64,000 bases of DNA from Litorimonas sp051251645 (GTDB taxonomy: Bacteria; Pseudomonadota; Alphaproteobacteria; Caulobacterales; Maricaulaceae): contig JBPOEY010000001.1 of the NCBI GenBank assembly GCA_051251645.1, positions 310,001-374,000 of the forward strand. The letters run 5' to 3'. Under the pieces are notes generated by a model, which was not told the DNA's origin, made no database searches, and worked only from the letters and a program-made list of their open reading frames with translations. Position numbers and translations under genes: made by a program. Positions 1 through 8,252 of this stretch are shown piece by piece (position 1 is the first letter of the stretch; the number at the start of each line of letters is the position of its first letter).

Positions 1-196
1 AAATGGATTGAATTTAACCAAACTGGAAAGCTATATGATTGGCGGTGGATTCATGGCCGCTCAGTTCTATGTCGATGTGGAAGGTCACCCTGACAGTGAG
101 CCGATGCGCAATGCGCTCGAGGAATTAGACTTTTTTACTGAAGATGTTCGTCATTTAGGTACCTATCCCGCGGATCCGGTTCGAACAAAATCGTGA
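1..196 (+). CDS. pheA: Prephenate dehydratase, C-terminal ACT domain (partial)
   Basis: Only the last 64 or so codons are present; the reading frame is open to the left edge and the gene starts outside the window. The visible residues begin NGLNLTKLESY, which matches the ESRP-type motif of the regulatory ACT domain of prephenate dehydratases, where phenylalanine binds. It continues with the FYVDVEGH strand typical of the same domain. The enzyme converts prephenate to phenylpyruvate in phenylalanine synthesis and the ACT domain gives feedback inhibition. The catalytic part cannot be seen, so a monofunctional enzyme is inferred from alphaproteobacterial habit. It ends with TGA. Confidence 0.85.
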   Translation, partial: NGLNLTKLESYMIGGGFMAAQFYVDVEGHPDSEPMRNALEELDFFTEDVRHLGTYPADPVRTKS

Positions 197-242
197 TTGG
201 GCGTGAGTTGAGTTTCGCCGCGTCTGGAGCCATAAGAGGCTT

Positions 243-695
243 ATGAAACTTTTTCTAATTGCGGCGGCTCTGACAGCGACAACGGCGTTCATGCCGGCAT
301 CTGCGTTCGCACAGAAACCTGAAATTTACACGAGCTGGCGTAATATGATTGCGGTGGATGGCTATGACGTTGTGAGTTTCCATGCCGGCAAACCGCTCAA
401 AGGCCGCACAGAATTTGCGACCCAATATAAAAACGCCACGTGGCGGTTCGATACGCGGGGCAACCTTGATCTGTTTTTGATGAACCCCGAAGCGTTCGAG
501 CCGCAATATGGCGGTTATTGCGCTTGGGCGGTATCCAAAAACAAGCTCGCGCCCGGTAAGGCCGAACATTGGCATGTCGAGGATGGGAAGCTTTATCTCA
601 ATTATTCGACCCGCGTGAAGAAGCGCTGGGATGCGTTGCATGAAGAATTTATCACGCAAGCCGATCAAAACTGGCCGGACCTGCTCGACGAATAG
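243..695 (+). CDS. Exported YHS domain protein
   Basis: This 150-residue protein has a clear Sec signal peptide (MKLFLIAAAL ... ASAFAQ, cut after about residue 24). The mature part carries a YHS-like domain: AVDGYDVVSFHAGKP, then YKNATWRF, then PEAFEPQYGGYCAWAVS, the usual order of YHS proteins, with the YGGYCAWA segment conserved. YHS domains occur in metal-linked and periplasmic proteins; no reaction is established for this subfamily. It sits 46 bases after the pheA end on the same strand and convergently faces nudC 5 bases downstream. Family assignment is firm, function is open. Confidence 0.85.
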   Translation: MKLFLIAAALTATTAFMPASAFAQKPEIYTSWRNMIAVDGYDVVSFHAGKPLKGRTEFATQYKNATWRFDTRGNLDLFLMNPEAFEPQYGGYCAWAVSKNKLAPGKAEHWHVEDGKLYLNYSTRVKKRWDALHEEFITQADQNWPDLLDE

Positions 696-700
696 CGCGC

Positions 701-1603
701 CTATTGCTTAGCCAACCAGGCTCTGAGCAATTGGTGCGCGATCGTCGTTCGCATCGGCCGCATAAAGGCGTCGCCTGTTTTATTGAACACAGCTTCAACC
801 TCTTCCCGCGTAAACCACTGCGCCTCTTCCAACTCATTTTTGTCGACATTGATGGTCTTGTCTTTAGCTTGGCTGAGGAGGCCGATCATCAGTTGTGACG
901 GGAAGGGCCAAGGCTGGCAGAACAGGTAGCGGTGACCGGACAAGGTTGCCCCGACCTCTTCCATACCCTCACGCGTTGCGGCTTCCTCCAGTGTTTCGCC
1001 CGGCGACACAAAGCCCGCCAACGCAGAGTAATAACCGGGCGGCCAGCCATTGCCCCGGCCCAGCAGCACAGAATCTTCATGCTCGATCAGGAAAATCACG
1101 ACCGGATTGACGCGCGGGAAATGCTCCGTCTCGCAAGCCGCGCAGACGCGCTTCGCGCCACCCTCTGCTGACGTCGTTTTAACGCCGCACTGCGCGCAAA
1201 AAGGGTGAGTGCGGTGCCAGTCAAAAATAGATCGAGCTCGCCCGGCAACGGCCAATGAGTCGGGAGTCAACCTATGACCGTGCATGCGTAAATCCATCAG
1301 GGAGTCCGGCGGAAGTTGGCTATCGTCAGTCAACGACACGGCAAAAACTGGATCGCCATCCCCTTCAAGCCCTAAGAAGATCAAACCCGGATCCTGAAGC
1401 GATAAGGACGCAACAGCTGTCGAAGCGGCGCGCAAAAGCGCAAGTCCATCTGTCGCAACCTGTCCTTTATGAAACAGCAGTGCGCTCGCTCTGGGGTGAT
1501 CAATCAATTGGGCAAGAGATGCCTCGCTCCGCGACATTTCGGCAAAATCGACCTGTGATCCGGCGAAGGGAATAGGGCAGTCGGGCATAAATTGATTGAT
1601 CAT
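701..1603 (-). CDS. nudC: NADH pyrophosphatase (Nudix hydrolase)
   Basis: This 300-residue protein has the full NudC layout. After an N-terminal domain there is a zinc ribbon (CAQC about residue 136, CAAC about 154). The Nudix box follows as GFVSPGETLEEAATREGMEE, then the family-specific CQPWPFPSQLMIG segment (SQPWPFPxS signature) that marks NAD(H)-type substrates. NudC cleaves NAD(H) to NMN(H) and AMP and removes NAD caps from RNA in bacteria where it was tested. The ATG at 1603 has an AGGG element about 8 bases upstream. It is divergent from the barrel protein gene at 1792. Confidence 0.95.
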   Translation of the reverse strand: MINQFMPDCPIPFAGSQVDFAEMSRSEASLAQLIDHPRASALLFHKGQVATDGLALLRAASTAVASLSLQDPGLIFLGLEGDGDPVFAVSLTDDSQLPPDSLMDLRMHGHRLTPDSLAVAGRARSIFDWHRTHPFCAQCGVKTTSAEGGAKRVCAACETEHFPRVNPVVIFLIEHEDSVLLGRGNGWPPGYYSALAGFVSPGETLEEAATREGMEEVGATLSGHRYLFCQPWPFPSQLMIGLLSQAKDKTINVDKNELEEAQWFTREEVEAVFNKTGDAFMRPMRTTIAHQLLRAWLAKQ

Positions 1604-1620
1604 GAACTGGCCCTAATATG

Positions 1621-1740
1621 TTAATTGCAATTAAGCAATTACTGCAAATTAATGCAACGATAACAAACTGTTGCGACAATGACACACACATATTGAAACA
1701 TACAGTGAGGCACTGGAAACGGGTTAGGGTCACCCCTAAC
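1621..1740. promoter_or_regulatory. Divergent intergenic region with palindrome and hairpin
   Basis: The 188-base gap between nudC and the outer-membrane gene holds a perfect 14-base palindrome (TTAATTGCAATTAA, 1621-1634). Near the barrel gene there is an inverted repeat GTTAGGG / CCCTAAC (1723-1729 and 1734-1740, four-base loop). The palindrome is placed where an operator for either gene could lie; the hairpin would fall in or near the 5' leader of the barrel gene. Regulation is inferred from position only. Confidence 0.4.
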
Positions 1741-1791
1741 TAGGCGGCGTGCATCCCCCCGCACGCAACTTAAACATGGATTTTATTTAAA

Positions 1792-2325
1792 ATGAAAATC
1801 GTAAAAATCGCAGCGGCAACTGCCGCAATCGCCATGATCGGCGGAACGGCTATGGCCCAAGATGGGCAAGCCTATGTCGGCCTTGGTGTCGATGCTGTTG
1901 AATTCGACAGCTACAATCTGTCCGGAAAACTGGGCTACAACTTCAACGAATTTTTCGGCGTTGAAAGCCAAGGCGGCTTCGGCATTATTGATCAAGAAGA
2001 AACCATCGGCGGCGTACAAGCCGAAGCCGGCATCGACTACTATTTGTCCGGTTTTGTGACTGGTCGCTTACCGGTCTCAGAACAGTTCGAGTTGATTGGT
2101 CGCGCAGGCTATTATTTCGGCGAAGTCGAAGGTTCTGTTGGCAATGTCAGCGTCAGCGAAGACATTGACGGATTTGCAGCCGGGGTTGGCGGTCAGTTCA
2201 ATTTCGGTCCGGGCAATATGAACGGAATCCGCGCCGAATACACCTATCTCGATGTCAATACCGGGACGTCCAATCTGGACGGAGACGGCGACCTCTATAC
2301 CATCTCCTACATCCGCAAGTTCTAG
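1792..2325 (+). CDS. Outer membrane beta-barrel protein
   Basis: This 177-residue protein begins with a signal peptide (MKIVKIAAATAAIAMIGGTAMAQ, cleavage after AMA). The rest alternates polar and hydrophobic residues in strands such as QAYVGLGVDAV, LSGKLGYNF, FELIGRAGYYFG and GIRAEYTYLDV. It ends with YTISYIRKF, a C-terminal phenylalanine that fits BAM-dependent insertion. It resembles the OmpA-like/OmpW-like small eight-strand barrels of alphaproteobacteria, with no OmpA peptidoglycan-binding domain. It is monocistronic, with an intrinsic terminator directly downstream. Its substrate or role cannot be told. Confidence 0.88.
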   Translation: MKIVKIAAATAAIAMIGGTAMAQDGQAYVGLGVDAVEFDSYNLSGKLGYNFNEFFGVESQGGFGIIDQEETIGGVQAEAGIDYYLSGFVTGRLPVSEQFELIGRAGYYFGEVEGSVGNVSVSEDIDGFAAGVGGQFNFGPGNMNGIRAEYTYLDVNTGTSNLDGDGDLYTISYIRKF

Positions 2326-2347
2326 TCTCTGACATCTTGCCTATTTG

Positions 2348-2380
2348 GCCCGCCTCGCAAATTGCGCGGCGGGCTTTTTT
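2348..2380 (+). terminator. Intrinsic terminator of the barrel gene
   Basis: GCCCGCC (2348-2354) pairs with GGCGGGC (2368-2374) and is followed by six T residues (2375-2380). It lies 23 bases after the stop codon of the outer-membrane gene. Confidence 0.9.
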
Positions 2381-2526
2381 ATGCGCGGTCCGACTTGTCA
2401 GCGCGACTATGACTTGCCATATGCCGTCTCGGAAGATCGGCCCGGACGTGGGCTTTCGCCAACCCGGTCAGGTCGGGAACGAAGCAGCCGTAACGAATCG
2501 CTCGCGGGTCGGGACCCGGTCTTCCA

Positions 2527-3969
2527 CTATTCCCTTTTCTCAATACGCATCATGAGCGGTTTTTCCGTGCGGACCGTCACGCGTGCCAAAGGCCACGGGT
2601 GTGGCCCGTCGAGATGGAGTCGATATTGGCGGGCGATGAGTGCGGTCAGGATCACCGCTTCCATCTTTGCGAATTGCGCCCCGATACAGACACGTGGTCC
2701 GAGGCCGAAGGGTAGATATTGGAACCGCCCGATGGGGCGGTCTGCGCCGGGTAAGAACCGTTCCGGCACAAAGGCGTCCGGTTGATCCCATAATTTGCGG
2801 TGCCGATGCACCATCCAAAGATTGCCGAATACAATCGCCCCTTCCGGTAAGGCGTGACCCCCCAAGGTCTCAGCCCGGTTCAGCTCGCGCGATAAAAAGG
2901 GCGCTGGCGGATAGAGCCGCATCGCTTCGCTCAAACAGGCTTGCGTAAAGGGCAAGCTGTCGCTCCAATTTTGCGCGGGGGACGTTATATCCAACGCGTC
3001 GACTTCCGCCTCCAACCGCGCCCGCGCCTCGGTGTCCTGCGACAGGAGGTAGAATAACCACGTCAGCGCGCGCGACGTTGTTTCATGGCCCGCCGCGATG
3101 AAAGTGATGAGTTGATCCACGAGTTGGTCGGGCGTGAGGGGTTCAGTCTCCGCATCCGTTGCGGTCAGCAGCAGTGTCAGCAGATCATCCGGAACAGCGT
3201 CGCCTGCGTTTATTTTCGTGCGTCTGGCTTCGCCAAGTCGTCCGATCCGCTCCCGCAGTCGTTTGACCACACCCATGCGCCCGATCCGCGTAAAACGCGG
3301 CACCCATTTGGGCATATTGGTCAAATCGAATGGATCGGGACGGCCCATGCTGGACAGAAATCGATCAATATCGCGCAAGCTCGCTTGCCGCCCGCCATCG
3401 AGCTCGCCTGAAAACAGAACGTCTGAGAGAACTTGGTAGGTGAGGTCAACGCAGATCTGATCAAAGGAGACCGTCTCCTCTGTGAGCAGACGGGCGAGGT
3501 TATCGCCCGTTGTGCGCGCCATCCCTTGTGCGAAGCCATTGACGTGACGCGGCGTAAAAATAGGCGCAATCGCGCGCCGATCATGTTTCCAACGCTCGCC
3601 TTCGGACGTCAGCAACCCGTCGCGTAAAACGGGTTTTAAGATGGCATTGCGAATACCGGAGAGGCGGAGCGCATCCGCTTTGGCGACGAAGGCTTCGCGG
3701 ATCGTATCGGGATGGGTCGGGGTGAAGAAGGTTTTGCCCATCCCTGTCGCAACTTCATCGAAGTCTTCGATGGCGCGGCGGGTCATGCCGTGAAGCGGGT
3801 TTTTCGAGGACGCGAGCAGGTATCGCCCCCAGTCTATAGCGTTCCACTCAGCAATAGATGTGTCGATTGGCAAGGGGCCTGGCGGAACGAACCGTCCGTC
3901 CTCCCATCGCGGCTCTGGCCGGAATGAATACTCGTGACGGCTTTTTTTTTCGCGCGATGATTGAGCCAT
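2527..3969 (-). CDS. Cytochrome P450
   Basis: A P450 of about 480 residues. Visible landmarks are the I-helix oxygen-binding segment AAGHETTSRAL, the K-helix ExxR (SEAMRLYPP), the PERF segment (FVPERFLPG) and the heme loop FGLGPRVCIG with the axial cysteine. The layout resembles CYP102/CYP4-like fatty-acid or alkane-type P450s more than soluble camphor-type ones, but there is no fused reductase and no ferredoxin next door. The ATG at 3969 is preferred over one at 4038, which would crowd the divergent dnaX start; neither has a strong ribosome site. The substrate is unknown. Confidence 0.93.
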   Translation of the reverse strand: MAQSSREKKSRHEYSFRPEPRWEDGRFVPPGPLPIDTSIAEWNAIDWGRYLLASSKNPLHGMTRRAIEDFDEVATGMGKTFFTPTHPDTIREAFVAKADALRLSGIRNAILKPVLRDGLLTSEGERWKHDRRAIAPIFTPRHVNGFAQGMARTTGDNLARLLTEETVSFDQICVDLTYQVLSDVLFSGELDGGRQASLRDIDRFLSSMGRPDPFDLTNMPKWVPRFTRIGRMGVVKRLRERIGRLGEARRTKINAGDAVPDDLLTLLLTATDAETEPLTPDQLVDQLITFIAAGHETTSRALTWLFYLLSQDTEARARLEAEVDALDITSPAQNWSDSLPFTQACLSEAMRLYPPAPFLSRELNRAETLGGHALPEGAIVFGNLWMVHRHRKLWDQPDAFVPERFLPGADRPIGRFQYLPFGLGPRVCIGAQFAKMEAVILTALIARQYRLHLDGPHPWPLARVTVRTEKPLMMRIEKRE

Positions 3970-4055
3970 GCAGGGACTTTGCGCTCCCTTGCGCCTGTGT
4001 GCAATATCAACCGCGTCCTTTCCAAGCACGGCCGCCATGCATATACGTATAGCGT

Positions 4056-5780
4056 ATGTCCGAAAGCTCGACCCATCAGACCTATCAAGTGCTCGCGCGG
4101 AAATACCGTCCAGCGACCTTTGAGGATATGATTGGCCAAGACGCGATGGTCACGACGTTAAGCAATGCCTTTCGAACGGGCCGTATTGCGCATGCGTTTA
4201 TGCTGACTGGTGTTCGCGGGATCGGGAAAACGACGACGGCAAGGCTGCTGGCGCGCGCCCTCAACTATGAAACGGATACGGTCGATGGTCCCTCGGTCGA
4301 TCTCGCGACGCCGGGGCGGCATTGCGACGCGATTATGAGCTCTAGCCATATGGACGTGCTGGAAATGGACGCGGCGTCGCGCACGGGCGTTGATAATATG
4401 CGCGAGCTGCTCGACGGGGTGCGCTACGCGCCTGCCGACGCGCGCTACAAGGTCTATATTATTGACGAGGTGCACATGCTCTCCGCCGGCGCGTTCAACG
4501 CGCTGCTCAAGACCCTCGAAGAGCCGCCAGATCACGCGAAATTCATCTTCGCGACGACGGAAATTCGCAAGGTGCCGATTACGGTTCTGTCGCGTTGTCA
4601 GCGCTTTGATTTGCGCCGGGTCGAGGCGGATGTTCTGGCTGCGCATTTAAAGAGCATTTCTGACCAAGAAGGCATTGCGGTGTCCCATGATGGGCTCGCG
4701 TTGATCGCGCGCGCTGCTGAAGGCTCGGTCCGCGATGGTCTATCCCTGTTGGACCAAGCGATTGTCCAAAGCGGTCTGTCTGGCGACGAGGTGAGCGCGG
4801 AGCAGGTTCGGTCCATGCTCGGCCTCGCGGATCGTGTGCGCCTGATTGATTTGTTCGAACATGCAATGGGCGGCGATGCCAAAGCCTCGTTGATGGCGAT
4901 GCGCGCCCAATATGATGATGGGGCCGCGCCAGACGTCGTTATGGGTGACCTGCTCGATATCTGCCACGAAGTCTCGCGTGCGCAAACCTTAGGCGAAGAT
5001 GCGGCCTTTGATTTTGCGCCTGACCAGATTGAACGATTGCGCGGATTAGGCGAAACGTTTTCAGCGGGCCAATTGACCCGGGCGTGGCAAATTTTGATGG
5101 CGGCGCATGGCGAAGTGCGGCGTGCGCCTGTGCCACTGGCGGCTGCGGAAATGGCCTTGTTGAAATTGGCCTTGGCGGGACAAATGCCGCCGCCTGAACT
5201 CGCGGCGCAAATTATTCGCCAAGCCCAAAAATTGGAAAGCGAAGGCGGCGCAGGGCTGCCGCAACTGAGCCCATCTGCTGCGCCGAAAGCCCATGCGGCC
5301 CCAACGCCCTCGACGCCTTTGCCTGCGTCGTCACCCGTTCAAACAGTGTCTATGACCGCGCCGAAACCCGTTGCGCCTGCCGCGCCGACGATGCGACTGG
5401 ACAGTTTCGCCGATTATGTGGAGCAGGTCGATGACCTGCGGCTTCGGCATGATCTTGAGCGCTATGTCAGCGTCGTGAGCTTCGCCGATGGGCAGGCTGA
5501 AATCCATATTACCGAGGCACGTCATAATGCGATTGTCGGTCGCATGGTACGGTCGCTGCAAGAGTTGACGGGCCAACAATGGTTGGTCAGCCCTGTGTCT
5601 ACAATTGGCGATCCGCCTTTGTCGGATCAGCGCAAAGCCGCCAAAGCGGAGCAGGACGCCGATGATCGATCTCATCCGGCGTTTTCACATCCGCTGCTGA
5701 AAGATGCGAAGATCCTTGAGATTAAGGACCGCGCGCCCAATGTAATATCGGGTAATTTCAAGAAGGATGATACGGCATGA
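4056..5780 (+). CDS. dnaX: DNA polymerase III subunit gamma/tau
   Basis: This 574-residue clamp-loader ATPase opens with the DnaX signature LARKYRPATFEDMIGQ. It has Walker A (GVRGIGKTTTAR), Walker B (DEVHML) and sensor 1 (FATTE), with the arginine-finger SRC at about residue 175. The zinc-binding four-cysteine cluster of E. coli DnaX is missing: the region reads ATPGRHCDAIMSSSH with one cysteine. An alanine/proline-rich linker (about 390-450) precedes a tau-like C-terminal domain. ybaB follows with an ATGA overlap, the standard dnaX-ybaB pairing. A 10-base palindrome TATACGTATA lies just upstream at 4042-4051. Confidence 0.97.
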   Translation: MSESSTHQTYQVLARKYRPATFEDMIGQDAMVTTLSNAFRTGRIAHAFMLTGVRGIGKTTTARLLARALNYETDTVDGPSVDLATPGRHCDAIMSSSHMDVLEMDAASRTGVDNMRELLDGVRYAPADARYKVYIIDEVHMLSAGAFNALLKTLEEPPDHAKFIFATTEIRKVPITVLSRCQRFDLRRVEADVLAAHLKSISDQEGIAVSHDGLALIARAAEGSVRDGLSLLDQAIVQSGLSGDEVSAEQVRSMLGLADRVRLIDLFEHAMGGDAKASLMAMRAQYDDGAAPDVVMGDLLDICHEVSRAQTLGEDAAFDFAPDQIERLRGLGETFSAGQLTRAWQILMAAHGEVRRAPVPLAAAEMALLKLALAGQMPPPELAAQIIRQAQKLESEGGAGLPQLSPSAAPKAHAAPTPSTPLPASSPVQTVSMTAPKPVAPAAPTMRLDSFADYVEQVDDLRLRHDLERYVSVVSFADGQAEIHITEARHNAIVGRMVRSLQELTGQQWLVSPVSTIGDPPLSDQRKAAKAEQDADDRSHPAFSHPLLKDAKILEIKDRAPNVISGNFKKDDTA

Positions 5781-6103
5781 AAGATCTCATGGGCCTGATG
5801 AAACAGGCCAAGGAAATGCAGGCCAAAATGGAAGTCGCGCAAGCGCAAGTGGCTGATACGGAAGCGACTGGCCGCTCTGGTGGCGGGCTTGTTACTGTGA
5901 CACTCGTTGGCGGCGGTAATATGAAAGCGCTGACGCTCGATCCGACCTTAATGGGCGGGGCTGAGGATAAAGAGATGCTGGAAGACCTGATTATTGCGGC
6001 GTATCAAGACGCGAAGGTCAAATTGGACCAAGCGGCTGCGGATACAATGAAATCCGCCATGGGCGACATTCCAATGCCGCCCGGAATGAAGTTACCGTTC
6101 TAA
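5777..6103 (+). CDS. YbaB/EbfC nucleoid-associated protein
   Basis: This 108-residue protein starts inside the dnaX stop (ATGA overlap), which suggests translational coupling. It opens with MKDLMGLMKQAKEMQAKMEVAQ, the long amphipathic helix of the family, then GGGLVTVTLVGGGNMKALTLDP, the conserved strand segment, and ends with PMPPGMKLPF, the usual YbaB tail. Family members bind DNA as dimers and are nearly always next to dnaX and recR. recR is not in this window; the next gene is a TIM-barrel protein. Confidence 0.95.
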   Translation: MKDLMGLMKQAKEMQAKMEVAQAQVADTEATGRSGGGLVTVTLVGGGNMKALTLDPTLMGGAEDKEMLEDLIIAAYQDAKVKLDQAAADTMKSAMGDIPMPPGMKLPF

Positions 6104-6104
6104 G

Positions 6105-7001
6105 GTGATTGATCGGCGCTCCTTCGTTGTTGCAGGGGCTGTTGCCGCGACAGCGTGCGCGACGTCATCCGCAAGCCTCTCGCCGATTGCTAAGGCTTCA
6201 AATTCAACGTCCAAGTCTGTGCGAGAAAAACTTTCCGGTTACGCGCTGAACACAGAGAGCTGGTTTCTGGATCGTCCCTTTAATGCGCGGTTTGATGCGG
6301 CCGCTCGCGCCGGGTTTAGCCATGTCGAATTTTGGGCGTTAAATGACCAAGCACGTAAGGTCGAGACCCTCGCGAAAATTGCGTTGGATGCGGGCGTTTC
6401 CATCGCACAAATTGTTGGTGACTCGCCCGCGCTTGCTAGGCCTGAGACGCGCTCGGAATTTCTTGAGAACTGCAAGCGCGCTGTCGAACGCGCGGATATT
6501 CTCAATACTGATATTATAACGTTCGTCGGACATCAAAATGTCGACGGTATCTCCAAAGCTGATAGCCTTAAAGCCTACACGGACCATATGGCTGCCGCGG
6601 CACCAGTCTTCGAAGACGCCAATGTGTTCGCGGCGATCGAGCCGTTTAATCCTTATGATCATCCCGGGCATTTCATCTACGGATCACAGGATGCGGTCGT
6701 GATGATCCGTCAAATCAACTCCCCTAATGTAAAGTTGAACTGGGACCTGTTTCATATGCAGCGCGCGGAAGGGGAACTGATTGGCAACCTTCGGAAAGCG
6801 CCGGAAACGATTTGTTATGTTCAAATCGCCGATGCACCGGACCGGGGACAGCCTGGAACCGGAGATGTGAACTACGCCAATGTTATTCGCGCAGTCCGGG
6901 CGGGCGGTTATACGCGTCCGATTGGGCTCGAGTTTTGGGCGAAAGACAAGGACTATGACCGCGCGGTGGCGGATATGATCATGTTGGCAGACGCTATTTA
7001 G
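6105..7001 (+). CDS. Tat-exported xylose-isomerase-like TIM barrel protein
   Basis: A 298-residue protein of the hydroxypyruvate-isomerase/xylose-isomerase-like barrel family. The N-terminus (MIDRRSFVVAGAVAATAC) has a twin-arginine motif and a possible lipobox ending in Cys. Barrel landmarks are FSHVEFWA, DIITFVGH, FAAIEPFNPYD (a metal-ligand-type glutamate), LNWDLFHMQ and GLEFWA with the last catalytic-type glutamate. It uses a GTG start one base after the ybaB stop. It ends against the convergent GH10 gene with a four-base overlap. Sugar or keto-acid isomerisation in the periplasm is an inference. Confidence 0.82.
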   Translation: MIDRRSFVVAGAVAATACATSSASLSPIAKASNSTSKSVREKLSGYALNTESWFLDRPFNARFDAAARAGFSHVEFWALNDQARKVETLAKIALDAGVSIAQIVGDSPALARPETRSEFLENCKRAVERADILNTDIITFVGHQNVDGISKADSLKAYTDHMAAAAPVFEDANVFAAIEPFNPYDHPGHFIYGSQDAVVMIRQINSPNVKLNWDLFHMQRAEGELIGNLRKAPETICYVQIADAPDRGQPGTGDVNYANVIRAVRAGGYTRPIGLEFWAKDKDYDRAVADMIMLADAI

Positions 7002-8152
7002 AGAGCGGACGGGTAACGCACCGGACGCACAGGCGCATTGCGCAGGCTATTCATGACGGCGTCGTAAAGCGGTTTAGGTTGCAGGGTTTCATCATAGAGT
7101 GTGGCGCGCTTACGGATACCATCTTTCCGCGGCCACCATGTTTGTAGCCAAGAATAATGGTCCGCCATGCCCCAAGCGAGCATTTCGCTAACTTCTTTAT
7201 AATCCAGCATCATATCCAGAAACGCGCCGCCATAGGCCGCGACTTGCGCGTCGCGCTTGGCAATGTCGGCCGTCATCCGCGTATCGTTGACGTCAAATTC
7301 GGACAGGATTAAATCATAGTCCATCCCAACGATTTCATCGACAAAATCGCGCCATTCGCGACGTTGCGGATCGGGGTAATCATCCATCACATCGCCGTCG
7401 CCCGTGCCCAGGTGACTTTGAATACCGAACGCATCAATCGGAATATCACGATTTCGGAAGCCCTCTAAGAGTTTCAAAATTCCGGTTCGATGCTTTTCGT
7501 TGCCAGGTTCCCAGATCATATAATCATTATAGACGAGTTGCGTGTTCGGCATTAGCTCGCGCGCTTTCCGGAAGGCCCAATCCACCACGTCAGCGCCATA
7601 GGTCGTCGTAAACAATGTCTCGCGCGGCAAGCCTGTGCCGGGGTCAATGGTTTCGTTGACGACGTCCCAGCTGTCGATCCGGCCTTGATAGCGCGATGTC
7701 ATGTCGGTGAAATATTGATCAAGGTAACGAGCCATAGAGCGACGATCAAAATTTGCATCCGGCATCCAACCGGGCAGAAATTCATCGCGATTCCACAGTA
7801 AAACATGCCCGCGCATCGCCATCTGGTTGGCGTCTGCAAAGTCGACAATGGCGTCGGGTCTGCTCCATTGCATCGGACCGTCTTCGCCTTGAACGACGTA
7901 AATTTTGTGCTCATTCTCCGCGACAAGACTGCCGCAATCATGACGGATGATGTTCAGATAAGCCGGATCAGAAAGTGCTTTGGAGTTTATTGCTGTGCCA
8001 AATCGAAGTCCGCGCGTTTTCGCGATGGCATTGAGGCCCGTACCGATGAGCGGACTTGATTTAGGGCTAACAAGGGTCGCAGAATTGGCGCACCCGCTCA
8101 AAAGTGTTGCCGCGACAGACCCCGTGACCATGTCTCTTCGTGTCAGTGTCAT
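6998..8152 (-). CDS. GH10 endo-1,4-beta-xylanase-like lipoprotein
   Basis: The 384-residue protein has an N-terminal signal with twin arginine and lipobox (MTLTRRDMVTG ... LLSGC). The glycoside hydrolase family 10 domain shows GHVLLWN, the acid/base segment SWDVVNE and the nucleophile strand LILSEFDVND, plus the WGMADHYSW tryptophan segment near the end. GH10 enzymes cleave internal xylan bonds. The ATG at 8152 has GAGGGG seven bases upstream, which decides it over a GTG at 8167. Xylan breakdown with the neighbouring TIM-barrel protein is possible but only inferred from the shared export type. Confidence 0.92.
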   Translation of the reverse strand: MTLTRRDMVTGSVAATLLSGCANSATLVSPKSSPLIGTGLNAIAKTRGLRFGTAINSKALSDPAYLNIIRHDCGSLVAENEHKIYVVQGEDGPMQWSRPDAIVDFADANQMAMRGHVLLWNRDEFLPGWMPDANFDRRSMARYLDQYFTDMTSRYQGRIDSWDVVNETIDPGTGLPRETLFTTTYGADVVDWAFRKARELMPNTQLVYNDYMIWEPGNEKHRTGILKLLEGFRNRDIPIDAFGIQSHLGTGDGDVMDDYPDPQRREWRDFVDEIVGMDYDLILSEFDVNDTRMTADIAKRDAQVAAYGGAFLDMMLDYKEVSEMLAWGMADHYSWLQTWWPRKDGIRKRATLYDETLQPKPLYDAVMNSLRNAPVRPVRYPSAL

Positions 8153-8252
8153 CGCTGTTCCCCTCACTTTTAATAGCTGTTAGCAAACCAATTTTATCGC
8201 GCCAAAGAATTTTTAGCTCGGTTTCATCGTTTTGGCCCGCTAGGGTCTATGT

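Noticed and set aside
2345..2785. Plus-strand frame of 146 codons after the barrel gene
   Set aside because: It starts inside the terminator and overlaps the P450 gene antisense.
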